43,381 nt of DNA, taken from assembly GCA_015066815.1 (NCBI GenBank), contig SVNR01000024.1, positions 1 through 43,381 on the forward strand, written 5' to 3'. The notes under the pieces were generated by a model. The model was not told where the DNA came from. It made no database searches and was given only the letters and a program-made list of their open reading frames with translations. Both the position numbers and the translations under genes were made by a program. Below, piece by piece: positions 1 to 7,304 of this stretch. Source of the stretch: Ruminococcus sp. (GTDB lineage: Bacteria > Bacillota > Clostridia > Oscillospirales > Ruminococcaceae). The first letter of the stretch is position 1; the number at the start of each line of letters is the position of its first letter.

Positions 1-2
1 AA

Positions 3-65
3 CTATTGCAAATTGATCATGAGTATAATATAGAAAAAGAATCGACTAAGAGGATGACAGCTTAA
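3..65 (+). CDS. Possible C-terminal tail of a gene cut by the window edge
   Basis: One frame is open from the window edge to a TAA at 63-65 and encodes about 20 residues ending in KRMTA. A strong terminator follows about 70 bases downstream, which suits the end of a transcription unit. The tail is too short to recognise. The stretch could also simply be non-coding. Confidence 0.3.
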   Translation, partial: LLQIDHEYNIEKESTKRMTA

Positions 66-132
66 GTGCTGAAAAGCGTGGAAATACGTCGAAAACACAA
101 GTGATCAATTTCGTCACGTATTGACAATAATG

Positions 133-171
133 AAAAATCCGAACTCTTTAGAGAGTTCGGATTTTTTTTTG
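133..171 (+). terminator. Rho-independent terminator
   Basis: The 12-base arms AATCCGAACTCT and AGAGTTCGGATT surround a short loop and are followed by a run of nine T. It ends transcription entering from the left edge and insulates cysK. Confidence 0.85.
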
Positions 172-183
172 AGGATATAGCTA

Positions 184-217
184 TATAGAAAGCAAATTTA
201 TTTTGATATTCACTATA
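184..217. repeat. Element A palindrome, copy 1 (degenerate)
   Basis: This sequence begins TATAGAAAG and ends TTCACTATA. It matches the perfect 37-bp copy at 27811-27847 apart from about three missing bases and a few substitutions. It lies just upstream of the cysK promoter. See the element A finding. Confidence 0.6.
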
Positions 218-221
218 ATCA

Positions 222-250
222 TTGATTTGTAGTTTATAATATGATAGAAT
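222..250 (+). promoter_or_regulatory. Predicted cysK promoter
   Basis: A TTGATT box at 222-227 and a TAGAAT box at 245-250 are separated by 17 bases. The site is 71 bases upstream of the chosen cysK start. The boxes are close to the housekeeping consensus but not perfect. Confidence 0.5.
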
Positions 251-320
251 GATATTATAAATATCTTTTATTATATCCAGTATGATAAAACAAAATCAAG
301 ATTATAAAAAGGAGCCTTCT

Positions 321-1253
321 ATGAAAAAAATTTTTACTTCAGCTGACCAGCTTATCGGAAAAACACCTTTACTGGAGCTGTCAAACATAGAGAAGAAGCT
401 TGGCCTTAAGGCAAGACTTCTTGCTAAAACAGAATACTTTAATCCTGCAGGTTCTGTAAAGGACAGAGTAGCGAAAAAAATGATAGATGATGCAGAAGGA
501 AAAGGAATACTTACTCCTGATTCTGTTATAATAGAACCCACTTCAGGAAATACGGGTATAGGCCTTGCGGCGGTTGCGGCAGCGAGAGGCTACAGGATCA
601 TTATTGTAATGCCTGAAACCATGTCAGTTGAACGAAGACAGCTGATGAAGGCATATGGAGCAGAGCTTGTTCTGAGTGATGGCACTAAGGGTATGAAAGG
701 TGCTATAGAAAAAGCTGATGAGCTTGCAAAGGAAATACCGGGAAGCTTTATACCATCACAGTTTACAAATCCTGCAAATGCCGCTGCGCACTTTGAAACT
801 ACAGGACCTGAGATATGGGAGGATACTGACGGGCAAACTGATGTTTTTGTAGCAGGAGTCGGAACAGGTGGTACTATTACAGGGGTCGGAAGATTTTTGA
901 AGTCAAAGAATCCTGATATAAAAGTAATTGCGGTTGAACCGGCATCTTCGCCTGTTTTGACGGAAGGTAAGTCAGGTGCTCATAAGATACAGGGAATAGG
1001 GGCAGGCTTTGTTCCTGAGGTATTGGACACAGACGTCTATGATGAAGTAATAACCATATCAGATGAAGCAGCCTATGAAACAGCAAGACTCATAGGTAAG
1101 ACGGAGGGAATACTGGTTGGTATTTCATCCGGTGCAGCAGCTGCAGCGGCGATAGAGCTTGCAAAGCGTGAGGAGAACTCCGGAAAGAACATAGTTGTTC
1201 TTCTTCCCGATACAGGTGACAGATACTTGTCATCAGGACTTTTCGAAGCATAA
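321..1253 (+). CDS. cysK: Cysteine synthase (O-acetylserine sulfhydrylase)
   Basis: This is a cytosolic fold-type II PLP enzyme that makes L-cysteine from O-acetylserine and sulfide. PAGSVKDR near residue 40 carries the PLP lysine, TSGNTG forms the substrate loop, and [10 protein letters not shown] binds the cofactor phosphate. The length of 310 residues is normal for CysK. The ATG at 321 is preferred over an upstream in-frame ATG at 282 because AAAGGAG lies directly before it and [17 protein letters not shown] is the usual family N terminus. The gene has its own promoter and a terminator right after the stop. Its last codons are repeated 2.3 kb downstream as part of a direct repeat. Assignment is firm; CysK versus CysM is decided on general resemblance only. 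Confidence 0.95.
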   Translation: MKKIFTSADQLIGKTPLLELSNIEKKLGLKARLLAKTEYFNPAGSVKDRVAKKMIDDAEGKGILTPDSVIIEPTSGNTGIGLAAVAAARGYRIIIVMPETMSVERRQLMKAYGAELVLSDGTKGMKGAIEKADELAKEIPGSFIPSQFTNPANAAAHFETTGPEIWEDTDGQTDVFVAGVGTGGTITGVGRFLKSKNPDIKVIAVEPASSPVLTEGKSGAHKIQGIGAGFVPEVLDTDVYDEVITISDEAAYETARLIGKTEGILVGISSGAAAAAAIELAKREENSGKNIVVLLPDTGDRYLSSGLFEA

Positions 1254-1256
1254 AAA

Positions 1257-1293
1257 AACTCCGGTTTCGTATTTTGAAGAAACCGGAGTTTTT
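1257..1293. terminator. Terminator after cysK
   Basis: The arms AACTCCGGTTTC and GAAACCGGAGTT flank a 10-base loop and are followed by T residues. A-runs on the other side suggest it works in both directions. The same hairpin recurs at 3609-3646, where it separates the cassette from trpB. Confidence 0.8.
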
Positions 1294-1326
1294 GCATGTA
1301 TAAGAGTTTTTGATGTGGTTTATTGT

Positions 1327-1364
1327 TTAGTGTATGGGTGTACTTTTCAATAGTATAATCCATA
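1327..1364 (-). pseudogene. Remnant of the trpB 3' end
   Basis: Read on the minus strand, this starts MDYTIEKY, matching the TrpB C terminus [12 protein letters not shown] one-base insertion relative to the intact copy at 3681-3717 then shifts the frame, so the original stop position is lost. About 13 codons survive. It has no function of its own and marks the former cysK/trpB junction. Confidence 0.75.
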
Positions 1365-1369
1365 AGAAT

Positions 1370-1394
1370 TATAGTGAAAGTCACGTTCACTATA
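1370..1394. repeat. Element A palindrome, short form
   Basis: TATAGTGAA and TTCACTATA are perfect inverted ends with only seven bases between them. It looks like an internally deleted element A. It lies directly inside the left direct repeat, and a full-length copy (3540-3576) lies directly inside the right one. Confidence 0.65.
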
Positions 1395-1495
1395 TATTTA
1401 CAGTAGAAATAAAAAAAATGCAGTTGACTTGCTAGACGGAGAGAAGAGATAAAACACTGATATGGAGCTTGTTTACAATATATTGAACGATGGTA

Positions 1496-1524
1496 TTGAC
1501 AAATTTACTGTACTGTGATATGAT
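1496..1524 (+). promoter_or_regulatory. Promoter of the cobalamin-riboswitch/cbiK unit
   Basis: TTGACA at 1496-1501 and TATGAT at 1519-1524 are separated by 17 bases. Transcription would start near 1531 and read through the A/B hairpins, the riboswitch and the leader terminator before reaching cbiK. Confidence 0.75.
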
Positions 1525-1543
1525 TATCACATTGAAAAATAAT

Positions 1544-1625
1544 AAAGAACGAAAAGAACTTTTTTTCGTTCTTTATTAGCCGATATGCACGTAGTGACCG
1601 CAGGGAACGGATGTGCAAGGCAATA
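1544..1625 (+). repeat. Hairpin plus element B in the cbiK leader
   Basis: A 12-bp inverted repeat (arms AAAGAACGAAAA and TTTTCGTTCTTT, 1544-1574) is followed by element B at 1578-1625. Element B begins AGCCGATATGCAC and ends GATGTGCAAGGCAATA. The arrangement matches 16529-16610 and 31471-31552. Here it lies within the transcribed leader ahead of the riboswitch rather than next to a gene start. Confidence 0.6.
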
Positions 1626-1635
1626 TTAATAAATA

Positions 1636-1842
1636 ACAGGTGTCGGACGTTTCTGTATTCAGAGATCGGGTCCGATGAAAAGGGAAGTCGGGTGCATTGC
1701 ATTTTGCAGTAATTCCCGCACGAACTCGTCACCGTAATTGAGGAGCGAAGAAAGATAGTGCTTTTAAAGCACAAGTCACTGCGTTATCGTGGGAAGACCT
1801 TTCTGAGCGTTGATACATAAGTCGGGAGACCTGCCTGTTTTT
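1636..1842 (+). promoter_or_regulatory. Cobalamin riboswitch
   Basis: The stretch shows the conserved cobalamin-aptamer pattern in order: AGGTGTCGG near 1638, GATGAAAAGGGAAGTCGG near 1674, a TTCCCGCACGA strand, CGTGGGAAGACC, and the B12-box-like AAGTCGGGAGACCTGCC ending about 1837. A transcription terminator follows before cbiK, so the expected logic is that bound adenosyl- or related cobalamin stops expression. Boundaries are approximate. About 140 bases separate aptamer and terminator, longer than is typical. Confidence 0.9.
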
Positions 1843-1978
1843 TGTACGGAAATTGTATCTGAATATGATTTCAATGCCACGAGTAAAATTGGCAGTACGT
1901 TTACATATACATCAGGTCTAACTATGTCTGTAGGGCTTGATTTAGTGCGGCACTATGCCCGTTTGTATTTGTATAACT

Positions 1979-2017
1979 ATGCGTCTTTACTTGAGGTAAA
2001 GGCGCATTTTTTATTAT
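1979..2017 (+). terminator. Leader terminator under riboswitch control
   Basis: ATGCGTCTTTAC and GTAAAGGCGCAT form a 12-bp stem (one G-U pair) followed by six T. It ends about 38 bases before the cbiK start, placing it as the expression platform of the cobalamin riboswitch. Confidence 0.8.
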
Positions 2018-2054
2018 TTATCGTGGAAAGACACGAAGAAGGATGGTATTAAAA

Positions 2055-2924
2055 ATGAAAAGAAACACAAAGGCACTTATTATGGCAGGAATCATGGCTT
2101 CGGCAATGGCAATGAGCGGTTGTCAGGCGGAGGAAAAGAAGCCTGTCATCTTAGCGGTAAGCTTTGGTACAAGCTTTGATGACAACAGAGAGGTGACGAT
2201 AGGTGCGGTGGAAAACGCAATCAAGGAAGCAAACCCTGATTATGAGGTAAGACGTGCATTTACAAGTCAGATAGTAATTGATGTTATTAAGGAAAATGGC
2301 GGCGCAGCTATCCACAACGTTGAAGAAGCATTTGAGAAACTTGTTGATGACGGAGTTAAGGAGCTTGTAGTTCAGCCTACACATGTTATAAGCGGATTTG
2401 AATATGATGATCTTATGGAGGTCATCGGGAAATACGAAAAAAAGTTCGACAAGGTTTCCGTTGGTGTACCGCTTCTCACATCTGATGCAGACTATACAGC
2501 ACTTGCTGACGCTCTCACAGCTGATACAGCCGCTTACAATACTGAAGGAACAGCAGTTGTGTTTATGGGTCATGGCACACATCACGAAGCAAATTCAGCA
2601 TACGCCAAGCTGCAGGAAACCTTTACAGCAAAAGGCGATTCAAACTATTTTGTCGGCACAGTTGAAGGTAGTCCTACACTTGAAGATGTAATTGAAGGCG
2701 TTAAGGCAGGCGGATATACAAAGGTAGTTCTTCAGCCTCTTATGGTAGTTGCAGGTGACCATGCAAACAACGATATGGCAGGCGATGAGGAGGGCAGCTG
2801 GAAGCTTGCGTTTGAAGCAGAGGGCATTGAGGTCGAGTGTTCTTTAAAAGGTCTTGGTTCAATTGAAGCGGTGCAGGATATGTATGTTGATCACACATCA
2901 GAAGCGGTAAAGGGTCTTAACTGA
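2055..2924 (+). CDS. cbiK: Exported sirohydrochlorin cobaltochelatase (CbiK family lipoprotein)
   Basis: CbiK inserts cobalt into sirohydrochlorin on the anaerobic route to cobalamin. The mature part starts PVILAVSFGTSF, as in CbiK. The two metal-site histidine segments are visible as FMGHGTHHEAN and AGDHANNDMAGDEEG. Unlike the cytosolic enzyme it has a signal peptide ending in a lipobox (AMAMSGC, Cys about 23), so it should be anchored outside the membrane. The ATG at 2055 is chosen because AGAAGGA lies upstream; the in-frame ATG at 2043 overlaps that site. It follows a cobalamin riboswitch and is probably co-transcribed with the next gene. Other steps of corrin synthesis are absent here, so a role in tetrapyrrole or metal capture at the surface is possible (inference). 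Confidence 0.88.
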   Translation: MKRNTKALIMAGIMASAMAMSGCQAEEKKPVILAVSFGTSFDDNREVTIGAVENAIKEANPDYEVRRAFTSQIVIDVIKENGGAAIHNVEEAFEKLVDDGVKELVVQPTHVISGFEYDDLMEVIGKYEKKFDKVSVGVPLLTSDADYTALADALTADTAAYNTEGTAVVFMGHGTHHEANSAYAKLQETFTAKGDSNYFVGTVEGSPTLEDVIEGVKAGGYTKVVLQPLMVVAGDHANNDMAGDEEGSWKLAFEAEGIEVECSLKGLGSIEAVQDMYVDHTSEAVKGLN

Positions 2925-2980
2925 TTTATTTTGCAATTATGCCTAAGGTCAGAACCGGCGGTATTTATTCGGGTGATATA

Positions 2981-3535
2981 ATGAAAAAAGGTATTTTGAT
3001 TTTAATGCTTCTTATAATATGTTCATGTTTTTTTTCCTGTGAAAAGGAGATGGATCCGATTTATGCTGATAGTTTAAATGACGGTACATACAGTATTGAA
3101 GTAAAATCAAGCTCATCTATGTTCAAGATAATTGACTGTCAGCTGACTGTTGAAAACGGCAGTATGACAGCTGTGATGACATTGAGCGGAACTGGTTACG
3201 AAAAGCTGTTCCTTGGCACAAGAGAAGAAGCCGGTAATGCAAGTGATAATGATTTTTCATATTTTACAGAAACAGCTGATGGCAGATATTGCTATGAGAT
3301 CTCTGTTGAAGCGCTTGACAAGGAATTTTCATGTGCAGGCTTCAGTATAAGGAAACAAAAATGGTATGACAGAACGCTTGTATTTATGTCTGACACTTTA
3401 CCTGACGGAGCGTTTAAATTTAACGCTGTTCCTGTTATAATAATTGTATCAGCCGTCTTTGTTGTGATTTTGGCAGTGGTGATAATTATTGTAAAGAACA
3501 GGAGAAAAAGTGAACCCGCTTCCCGATGCAGGTAA
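2981..3535 (+). CDS. Predicted surface protein with C-terminal membrane anchor, linked to cbiK
   Basis: The protein has about 184 residues: a signal segment (MKKGILILMLLIICSC), an extracellular beta-rich region opening DGTYSIEVKSSSSMFKI, and a C-terminal membrane helix (about residues 147-170) followed by KNRRKS. FFSC could act as a lipobox. Domains starting DGTY with this spacing occur, to my knowledge, in Firmicute surface proteins near corrinoid or iron uptake genes, so capture of a corrinoid, cobalt or porphyrin is plausible. That is inference; no binding residues are identifiable. The ATG at 2981 is preferred over 2939 because the signal peptide then starts at residue 1, although no strong ribosome site is visible. 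It lies 56 bases after cbiK with no terminator between. Confidence 0.7.
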   Translation: MKKGILILMLLIICSCFFSCEKEMDPIYADSLNDGTYSIEVKSSSSMFKIIDCQLTVENGSMTAVMTLSGTGYEKLFLGTREEAGNASDNDFSYFTETADGRYCYEISVEALDKEFSCAGFSIRKQKWYDRTLVFMSDTLPDGAFKFNAVPVIIIVSAVFVVILAVVIIIVKNRRKSEPASRCR

Positions 3536-3539
3536 CAGA

Positions 3540-3576
3540 TATAGTGAACGTTAAAATAAATCTGACTTTCACCATA
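3540..3576. repeat. Element A palindrome, full length
   Basis: This 37-bp copy begins TATAGTGAACG and ends CTTTCACCATA. It sits at the right end of the cbiK cassette, touching the right copy of the long direct repeat. Confidence 0.65.
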
Positions 3577-3577
3577 A

Positions 3578-3717
3578 TTGTCATCAGGACTTTTCGAAGC
3601 ATAAAAAAAACTCCGGTTTCGTATTTTGAAGAAACCGGAGTTTTTGCATGTATAAGAGTTTTTTTGATGTGGTTTATCGTTTAGCGTATGCCGTATTTTT
3701 CAATAATATAATCCATA
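3578..3717. repeat. Right copy of the ~140-bp direct repeat
   Basis: The segment opens with an orphan copy of the cysK 3' end (codons for SSGLFEA and the stop), then the shared terminator, then the genuine 3' end of trpB. It is nearly identical to 1227-1364, with most differences in the part that is no longer coding in the left copy. Confidence 0.85.
3609..3646. terminator. Bidirectional terminator between the cbiK cassette and trpB
   Basis: It has the same hairpin arms as the terminator after cysK, with an A-run on the left and a T-run on the right. It can therefore serve both the rightward cassette and leftward trpB. Confidence 0.8.
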
Positions 3718-4898
3718 TCCTTATCGCCTCTGCCTGAAAGACAGATAAGTATTGAACCTCTGCCGATCTGCTTAGCGAGCTTTATGCCGTATGCAACGGC
3801 GTGAGAGCTTTCGATAGCCGGTATGATACCTTCCATTCTTGAGAGTGTAAAGAATGCGTCGATAGTTTCTTTATCATCAACAACGTCATACTTTACTCTG
3901 CCGATATCGTGGAGAAATGCGTGTTCAGGACCGGATGAAGGGTAGTCAAGACCACTTGCAACGGAGTAAACCGGAGCAGGTTCTCCGTTTTCATCCTTGA
4001 GCATAATACTGTTGAAGCCATGCATAATACCTTCTGTGCCGTATTTTAAGCTTGCAGCATGGTCTCCAAGAGCCGGACCTCTTCCAAGAGGTTCAACACC
4101 ATAAAGATCAACAGGGTCATTAAGGAAGCCTGAGAAGATACCCATAGCGTTTGAACCACCACCGACACAGGCTACAACTGCGTCAGGGAGCTCACCGGTC
4201 ATTTTTGTGAACTGATCTCTTGCTTCAACACCGACTACACTCTGAAAATCACGAACCATCATAGGGAACGGATGAGGACCGAGAACGGAACCGATACAGT
4301 AGATACAGTCCTTGTACTCCTTGGAGTATGCAGTGAAAGCAGCGTCAACAGCTTCCTTGAGAGTAGCAAGACCGTGAGTTACTTCGATTACGTTTGCGCC
4401 GAGGATTTTCATACGTGCAACGTTAGGAGCCTGTTTTTTGATGTCAACTGCGCCCATATAGATGTCACACTCAAGTCCGAAGTAAGCAGCCGCTGTAGCA
4501 AGAGCAACACCATGCTGTCCTGCACCTGTTTCTGCGATTACTTTTTTCTTGCCCATATACTTTGCAAGAAGAGCTTCACCCATACAGTGATTGAGCTTAT
4601 GAGCGCCGCTGTGGTTGAGATCCTCACGCTTTACATAAAGCTGTACGTGACCAATACTGTTCGAAAGACGTTCAAGGTATGATATCGGTGTTGGTCTGCC
4701 CTGAAATTCCTTGCGGATCTTGCGGAGATCGCCTATAAACTTGCTTGATTTGCATATGGTAAAATAAGCTTCTGTTATTTCTTCCATTGCTTTTTTTAGT
4801 TCATCAGATATATATGCGCCGCCGTACTTTCCGTAGAAGCCGTTTGCGTCGGGGTAATTTTTAAAATAAGTATCAAAATCAATATCGTTGAATTTCAT
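3681..4898 (-). CDS. trpB: Tryptophan synthase beta chain (orphan)
   Basis: TrpB condenses indole with L-serine to give tryptophan. The 405-residue product shows [12 protein letters not shown], the PLP lysine in HSGAHKLNH, the [11 protein letters not shown] loop, [10 protein letters not shown] for phosphate binding, and a C-terminal LSGRGDKD. The start at 4898 is chosen because GGAGG lies upstream and MKFNDIDFD fits; a longer frame would add an implausible hydrophobic leader. A good promoter (4949-4977) precedes it. No trpA or other trp gene is adjacent, so it may salvage indole or pair with a distant TrpA. Lys-Leu-Asn-His replaces the usual Lys-Ile-Asn-Asn after the active-site His. Confidence 0.93.
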   Translation of the reverse strand: MKFNDIDFDTYFKNYPDANGFYGKYGGAYISDELKKAMEEITEAYFTICKSSKFIGDLRKIRKEFQGRPTPISYLERLSNSIGHVQLYVKREDLNHSGAHKLNHCMGEALLAKYMGKKKVIAETGAGQHGVALATAAAYFGLECDIYMGAVDIKKQAPNVARMKILGANVIEVTHGLATLKEAVDAAFTAYSKEYKDCIYCIGSVLGPHPFPMMVRDFQSVVGVEARDQFTKMTGELPDAVVACVGGGSNAMGIFSGFLNDPVDLYGVEPLGRGPALGDHAASLKYGTEGIMHGFNSIMLKDENGEPAPVYSVASGLDYPSSGPEHAFLHDIGRVKYDVVDDKETIDAFFTLSRMEGIIPAIESSHAVAYGIKLAKQIGRGSILICLSGRGDKDMDYIIEKYGIR

Positions 4899-4948
4899 AT
4901 CAGAATCCTCCATAAAAAATTCGTAAAAAATAAAAATACACAATAAGA

Positions 4949-4977
4949 AGTATAACATATTTATGAAGAAATATCAA
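4949..4977 (-). promoter_or_regulatory. trpB promoter
   Basis: On the minus strand TTGATA (4972-4977) and TATACT (4949-4954) are separated by exactly 17 bases, about 50 bases upstream of the trpB start. Confidence 0.65.
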
Positions 4978-5020
4978 TGGTTATGAGTTTTTTTCTTTTT
5001 TTTGAATTCATTTTATGGAA

Positions 5021-5067
5021 TATAGTAAACGAAAAATATTTTTTTCAATAACTATCAGACGATATGA
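5021..5067 (+). repeat. Element A with the start of element B (decayed)
   Basis: TATAGTAAACG opens the copy and AATAACTAT closes it at 5055, followed by CAGACGATATGA, which resembles the first bases of element B (CAGCCGATATGC). The rest of B is absent. It lies in the 315-base gap between trpB and the symporter; apart from the two promoters I see nothing else there. Confidence 0.5.
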
Positions 5068-5102
5068 AATAATGTTTTTTAAAAATCAATTGTGTTATAC
5101 GG

Positions 5103-5131
5103 TTGACTGATTTAGTGAACTATGATATAAT
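5103..5131 (+). promoter_or_regulatory. Symporter gene promoter
   Basis: TTGACT at 5103-5108 and TATAAT at 5126-5131 have 17-base spacing, about 80 bases before the start at 5214. Confidence 0.75.
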
Positions 5132-5213
5132 TTTAAACGGTGCTTTGCAACATTTGTGAGGTTTTTCTCTTTTATAAAAATTTTTTCTAACCGGAGAGGA
5201 GTTACTGAGTATT

Positions 5214-6611
5214 ATGAATGAAATAATTGCATCGATAAGTGATGTGCTGTATAGCTATATACTCATCATTCTGCTTATTGCGTGCGGACTGTATTTTACA
5301 GTGAGGACAAGGTTTGCGCCTTTCAGGCTTTTTAAAGAGCAGCTCAGGGCTGTTATGGACAAGCCGGCCGATAAGGATGGAGTTTCTTCGTTTCAGGCAC
5401 TTATGGTTTCAACTGCTTCAAGAGTAGGAACAGGCAATATCGTCGGAGTTTCTACTGCGCTTTGTCTCGGAGGCTTTGGTTCCGTATTCTGGATGTGGGT
5501 TATAGCTATTATCGGAGGTGCGTCTGCTTTTATAGAAAGCACGCTTGCTCAGATCTACAAAAAAAGAGGACCGGAGGGAAGCTACGGAGGGCCTGCGTAT
5601 TACATCGAAACTGCGTTGAAGTGCAGACCGCTTGCAGTAGTTTTTTCTGTGTTTCTTATTCTGACTTACGGCTTTGGTTTTAATATGCTTGCTTCGTACA
5701 ACCTTCAGTCTACGTTTTCGGCTTATGGTTTTTACAATGAAGAATCTTCACCGTGGATAATAGGTTTTATAATAGCAGCACTTGTATGCTATTGTCTTAT
5801 GGGCGGCGGTTCAAGAGTTATAAAAACAACTACCTTCCTTGTTCCTGTTATGGGAATAGCGTATGTAGCTGTTTCACTGCTTATTATTGTTATGAATATT
5901 ACATCACTGCCGTCAGTTCTGACAGCAATTTTTACTGAGGCTTTTGATCTTGATGCTATATTCGGAGGCTTTGGCGGTTCGTGTGTTATGTATGGCATAA
6001 AACGAGGACTTTTCAGTAACGAGGCAGGTGTTGGTTCAGCCCCTAACGCTTCCGCTTCCGCTGATACCACTCATCCTGCAAAGCAGGGACTCGTGCAGAT
6101 ACTTTCAGTGTTTATAGATACTATTGTAATATGCAGTGCTACTGCTTTTATGTGTATGTGTTCAGGAGTTGAACCTACAAAGGAGCTTTCCGGAGCGCCT
6201 TATGTTCAGGCTGCTCTCAGCAAATCACTCGGTTCCTTCGGCCCCGTTTTTATTACCGTTGCCATGATTCTTTTTGCTTTTACAACACTTCTTGGAAATC
6301 TTTTTTATGTTGATAAGTGTCTTATTTTTATTCTCGGAAAAGTTCCCGGAAAAAAGTTTATGCGGGTTTATCATATAATAGCTTCACTTGTCATATTTGC
6401 CGGTGCAGGACTCAGTGCTGACCTTCTCTGGAATATTGCTGATATTACTATGGGAGGCATGACTATAATAAATATTCCTGTTATTTTACTCCTCGGAAAA
6501 TACTCTCTGAAAGCCCTGAGGGACTATGAAGATCAACGTAAGGAAGGAAAAGAGCCTGTTTTCCTCGCAAAGAATATCGGGCTTCCTGATGATGTGGATT
6601 ATTGGAAATGA
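5214..6611 (+). CDS. Sodium:alanine/glycine symporter, AGCS family
   Basis: This is a multi-pass membrane carrier that takes up small neutral amino acids with sodium. Hallmarks are FQALMVSTASRVGTGNIVGV near residue 60, YGGPAYYIE, GIKRGLFSNEAGVGSAPNAS and GNLFYVDKC near the end. The 465-residue length and roughly 11 hydrophobic segments match the family. GGAGAGGAG upstream supports the ATG at 5214. It is a single-gene unit with its own promoter and a terminator at 6696-6739. Substrate preference (alanine, glycine or another amino acid) cannot be read from the sequence. Confidence 0.92.
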   Translation: MNEIIASISDVLYSYILIILLIACGLYFTVRTRFAPFRLFKEQLRAVMDKPADKDGVSSFQALMVSTASRVGTGNIVGVSTALCLGGFGSVFWMWVIAIIGGASAFIESTLAQIYKKRGPEGSYGGPAYYIETALKCRPLAVVFSVFLILTYGFGFNMLASYNLQSTFSAYGFYNEESSPWIIGFIIAALVCYCLMGGGSRVIKTTTFLVPVMGIAYVAVSLLIIVMNITSLPSVLTAIFTEAFDLDAIFGGFGGSCVMYGIKRGLFSNEAGVGSAPNASASADTTHPAKQGLVQILSVFIDTIVICSATAFMCMCSGVEPTKELSGAPYVQAALSKSLGSFGPVFITVAMILFAFTTLLGNLFYVDKCLIFILGKVPGKKFMRVYHIIASLVIFAGAGLSADLLWNIADITMGGMTIINIPVILLLGKYSLKALRDYEDQRKEGKEPVFLAKNIGLPDDVDYWK

Positions 6612-6648
6612 TATAGTAAACGACAGATTCATTCTGATAATCACTATA
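6612..6648. repeat. Element A palindrome, full length
   Basis: This 37-bp copy opens TATAGTAAACGACAG and closes ATAATCACTATA. It overlaps the region directly after the symporter stop codon. Confidence 0.65.
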
Positions 6649-6695
6649 ATAAACAGACTTGATAACTTCTGAAAATATATTTGTTTAAAAAAATC

Positions 6696-6739
6696 ACCTC
6701 TTGCTATCCTGTACTATGGGATATGCAGGAGGTTTTTTT
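6696..6739 (+). terminator. Terminator after the symporter gene
   Basis: ACCTCTTGC-TATCC pairs with GGGATATGCAGGAGGT (one bulge) and is followed by seven T. It lies between the symporter and the pilus promoter. Confidence 0.7.
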
Positions 6740-6761
6740 ATGGAGATACAAAATCATATAT

Positions 6762-6791
6762 AAAAAATTTGTACATGTATACAAATTTTTT
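6762..6791. promoter_or_regulatory. Inverted repeat upstream of the pilus promoter (possible operator)
   Basis: AAAAAATTTGTA and TACAAATTTTTT form a 12-bp inverted repeat around a six-base centre. It lies about 120 bases upstream of the pilus promoter in an otherwise empty AT-rich gap. A dimeric regulator site is possible; no regulator gene is adjacent. Confidence 0.35.
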
Positions 6792-6913
6792 AAAAACAGA
6801 AAAAACTGCTCTTTAATTAAAGCTGTTGTAGCATATTGTACGTTTACAACATTACATGGTTGTGTGTTTGTGCCAAAATACATAAAAACCACAATTATTT
6901 TTGCTCAAATGTG

Positions 6914-6942
6914 TTGAAAAAGCTTAAAAACAATGATATAAT
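6914..6942 (+). promoter_or_regulatory. Pilus operon promoter
   Basis: TTGAAA at 6914-6919 and TATAAT at 6937-6942 are separated by 17 bases, about 57 bases before the first gene of the pilus operon. I saw no terminator with a T-run before 18451, so one transcript could cover all seven genes. Confidence 0.75.
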
Positions 6943-6998
6943 TAATAATAGATAGAAGTACTAAAAAACTCGAAAAAATTCACTACGGAGTTGGTAAT

Positions 6999-7304
6999 AT
7001 GACTGAAAAACAATTAAAACATTTAAAAAGGGCTGAGCTTATTGATGTTCTTTTCTTCATGAGAAAAGAACTTGACAGATTACACCAAGAGAATGAAGAA
7101 CTGAAGGTAAAGCTTGAAAATATTTCAAACAAACAGAATACAGTTCTTACAGACGAGGATATTGATAAATTATCTAAAAGTATAGAACAATCGGTTTTAA
7201 GATATCTTGAAAAATCAGAAAAAAGGAATAATAGTTATGAAAAGAGTGAAGAAGAAGCTGAAGCTGCGGAGGATTTCGGATTTGCCGACAGCACAACAGC
7301 TTGA
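6999..7304 (+). CDS. Small coiled-coil protein, first gene of the pilus operon
   Basis: The 101-residue, charged, soluble protein lacks a signal peptide. It starts MTEKQLKHLKRAELIDVL and continues with a probable coiled coil (about residues 25-55, ELDRLHQENEELKVKLEN). Short proteins of this kind seem to occur at the head of Firmicute operons that encode a dedicated signal peptidase and pilins; that is recollection. Its 3' end overlaps the signal peptidase gene by 68 bases in another frame, which suggests coupled translation. It may help organise secretion or assembly at the membrane, but its function is unknown. Confidence 0.75.
   Translation: MTEKQLKHLKRAELIDVLFFMRKELDRLHQENEELKVKLENISNKQNTVLTDEDIDKLSKSIEQSVLRYLEKSEKRNNSYEKSEEEAEAAEDFGFADSTTA

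Larger units (their letters stand above)
1227..1364. repeat. Left copy of a ~140-bp direct repeat (cysK end, terminator, trpB tail remnant)
   Basis: This segment is nearly identical to 3578-3717. It holds the last codons of cysK, the shared hairpin terminator, and a decayed copy of the 3' end of trpB on the minus strand. The right copy holds the working trpB end plus an orphan copy of the cysK tail. Together they bracket the riboswitch-cbiK cassette. Confidence 0.85.

Noticed and set aside
1578..1625. Element B as a known riboswitch class
   Set aside because: Its conserved bases match no aptamer class I know, and it precedes genes of unrelated pathways; kept only as an unnamed repeat or RNA element.
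1810..2052. 80-codon open frame upstream of cbiK
   Set aside because: It overlaps the riboswitch B12 box and the leader terminator, has no ribosome site and resembles no protein.
5141..5163. Possible inverted fragment of element B before the symporter
   Set aside because: Only about ten bases (GCTTTGCAA) agree with B; too short to separate from chance.
6681..6917. 78-codon frame in the gap before the pilus operon
   Set aside because: It begins in the symporter terminator and runs through AT-rich DNA with the inverted repeat; no ribosome site or protein-like composition.
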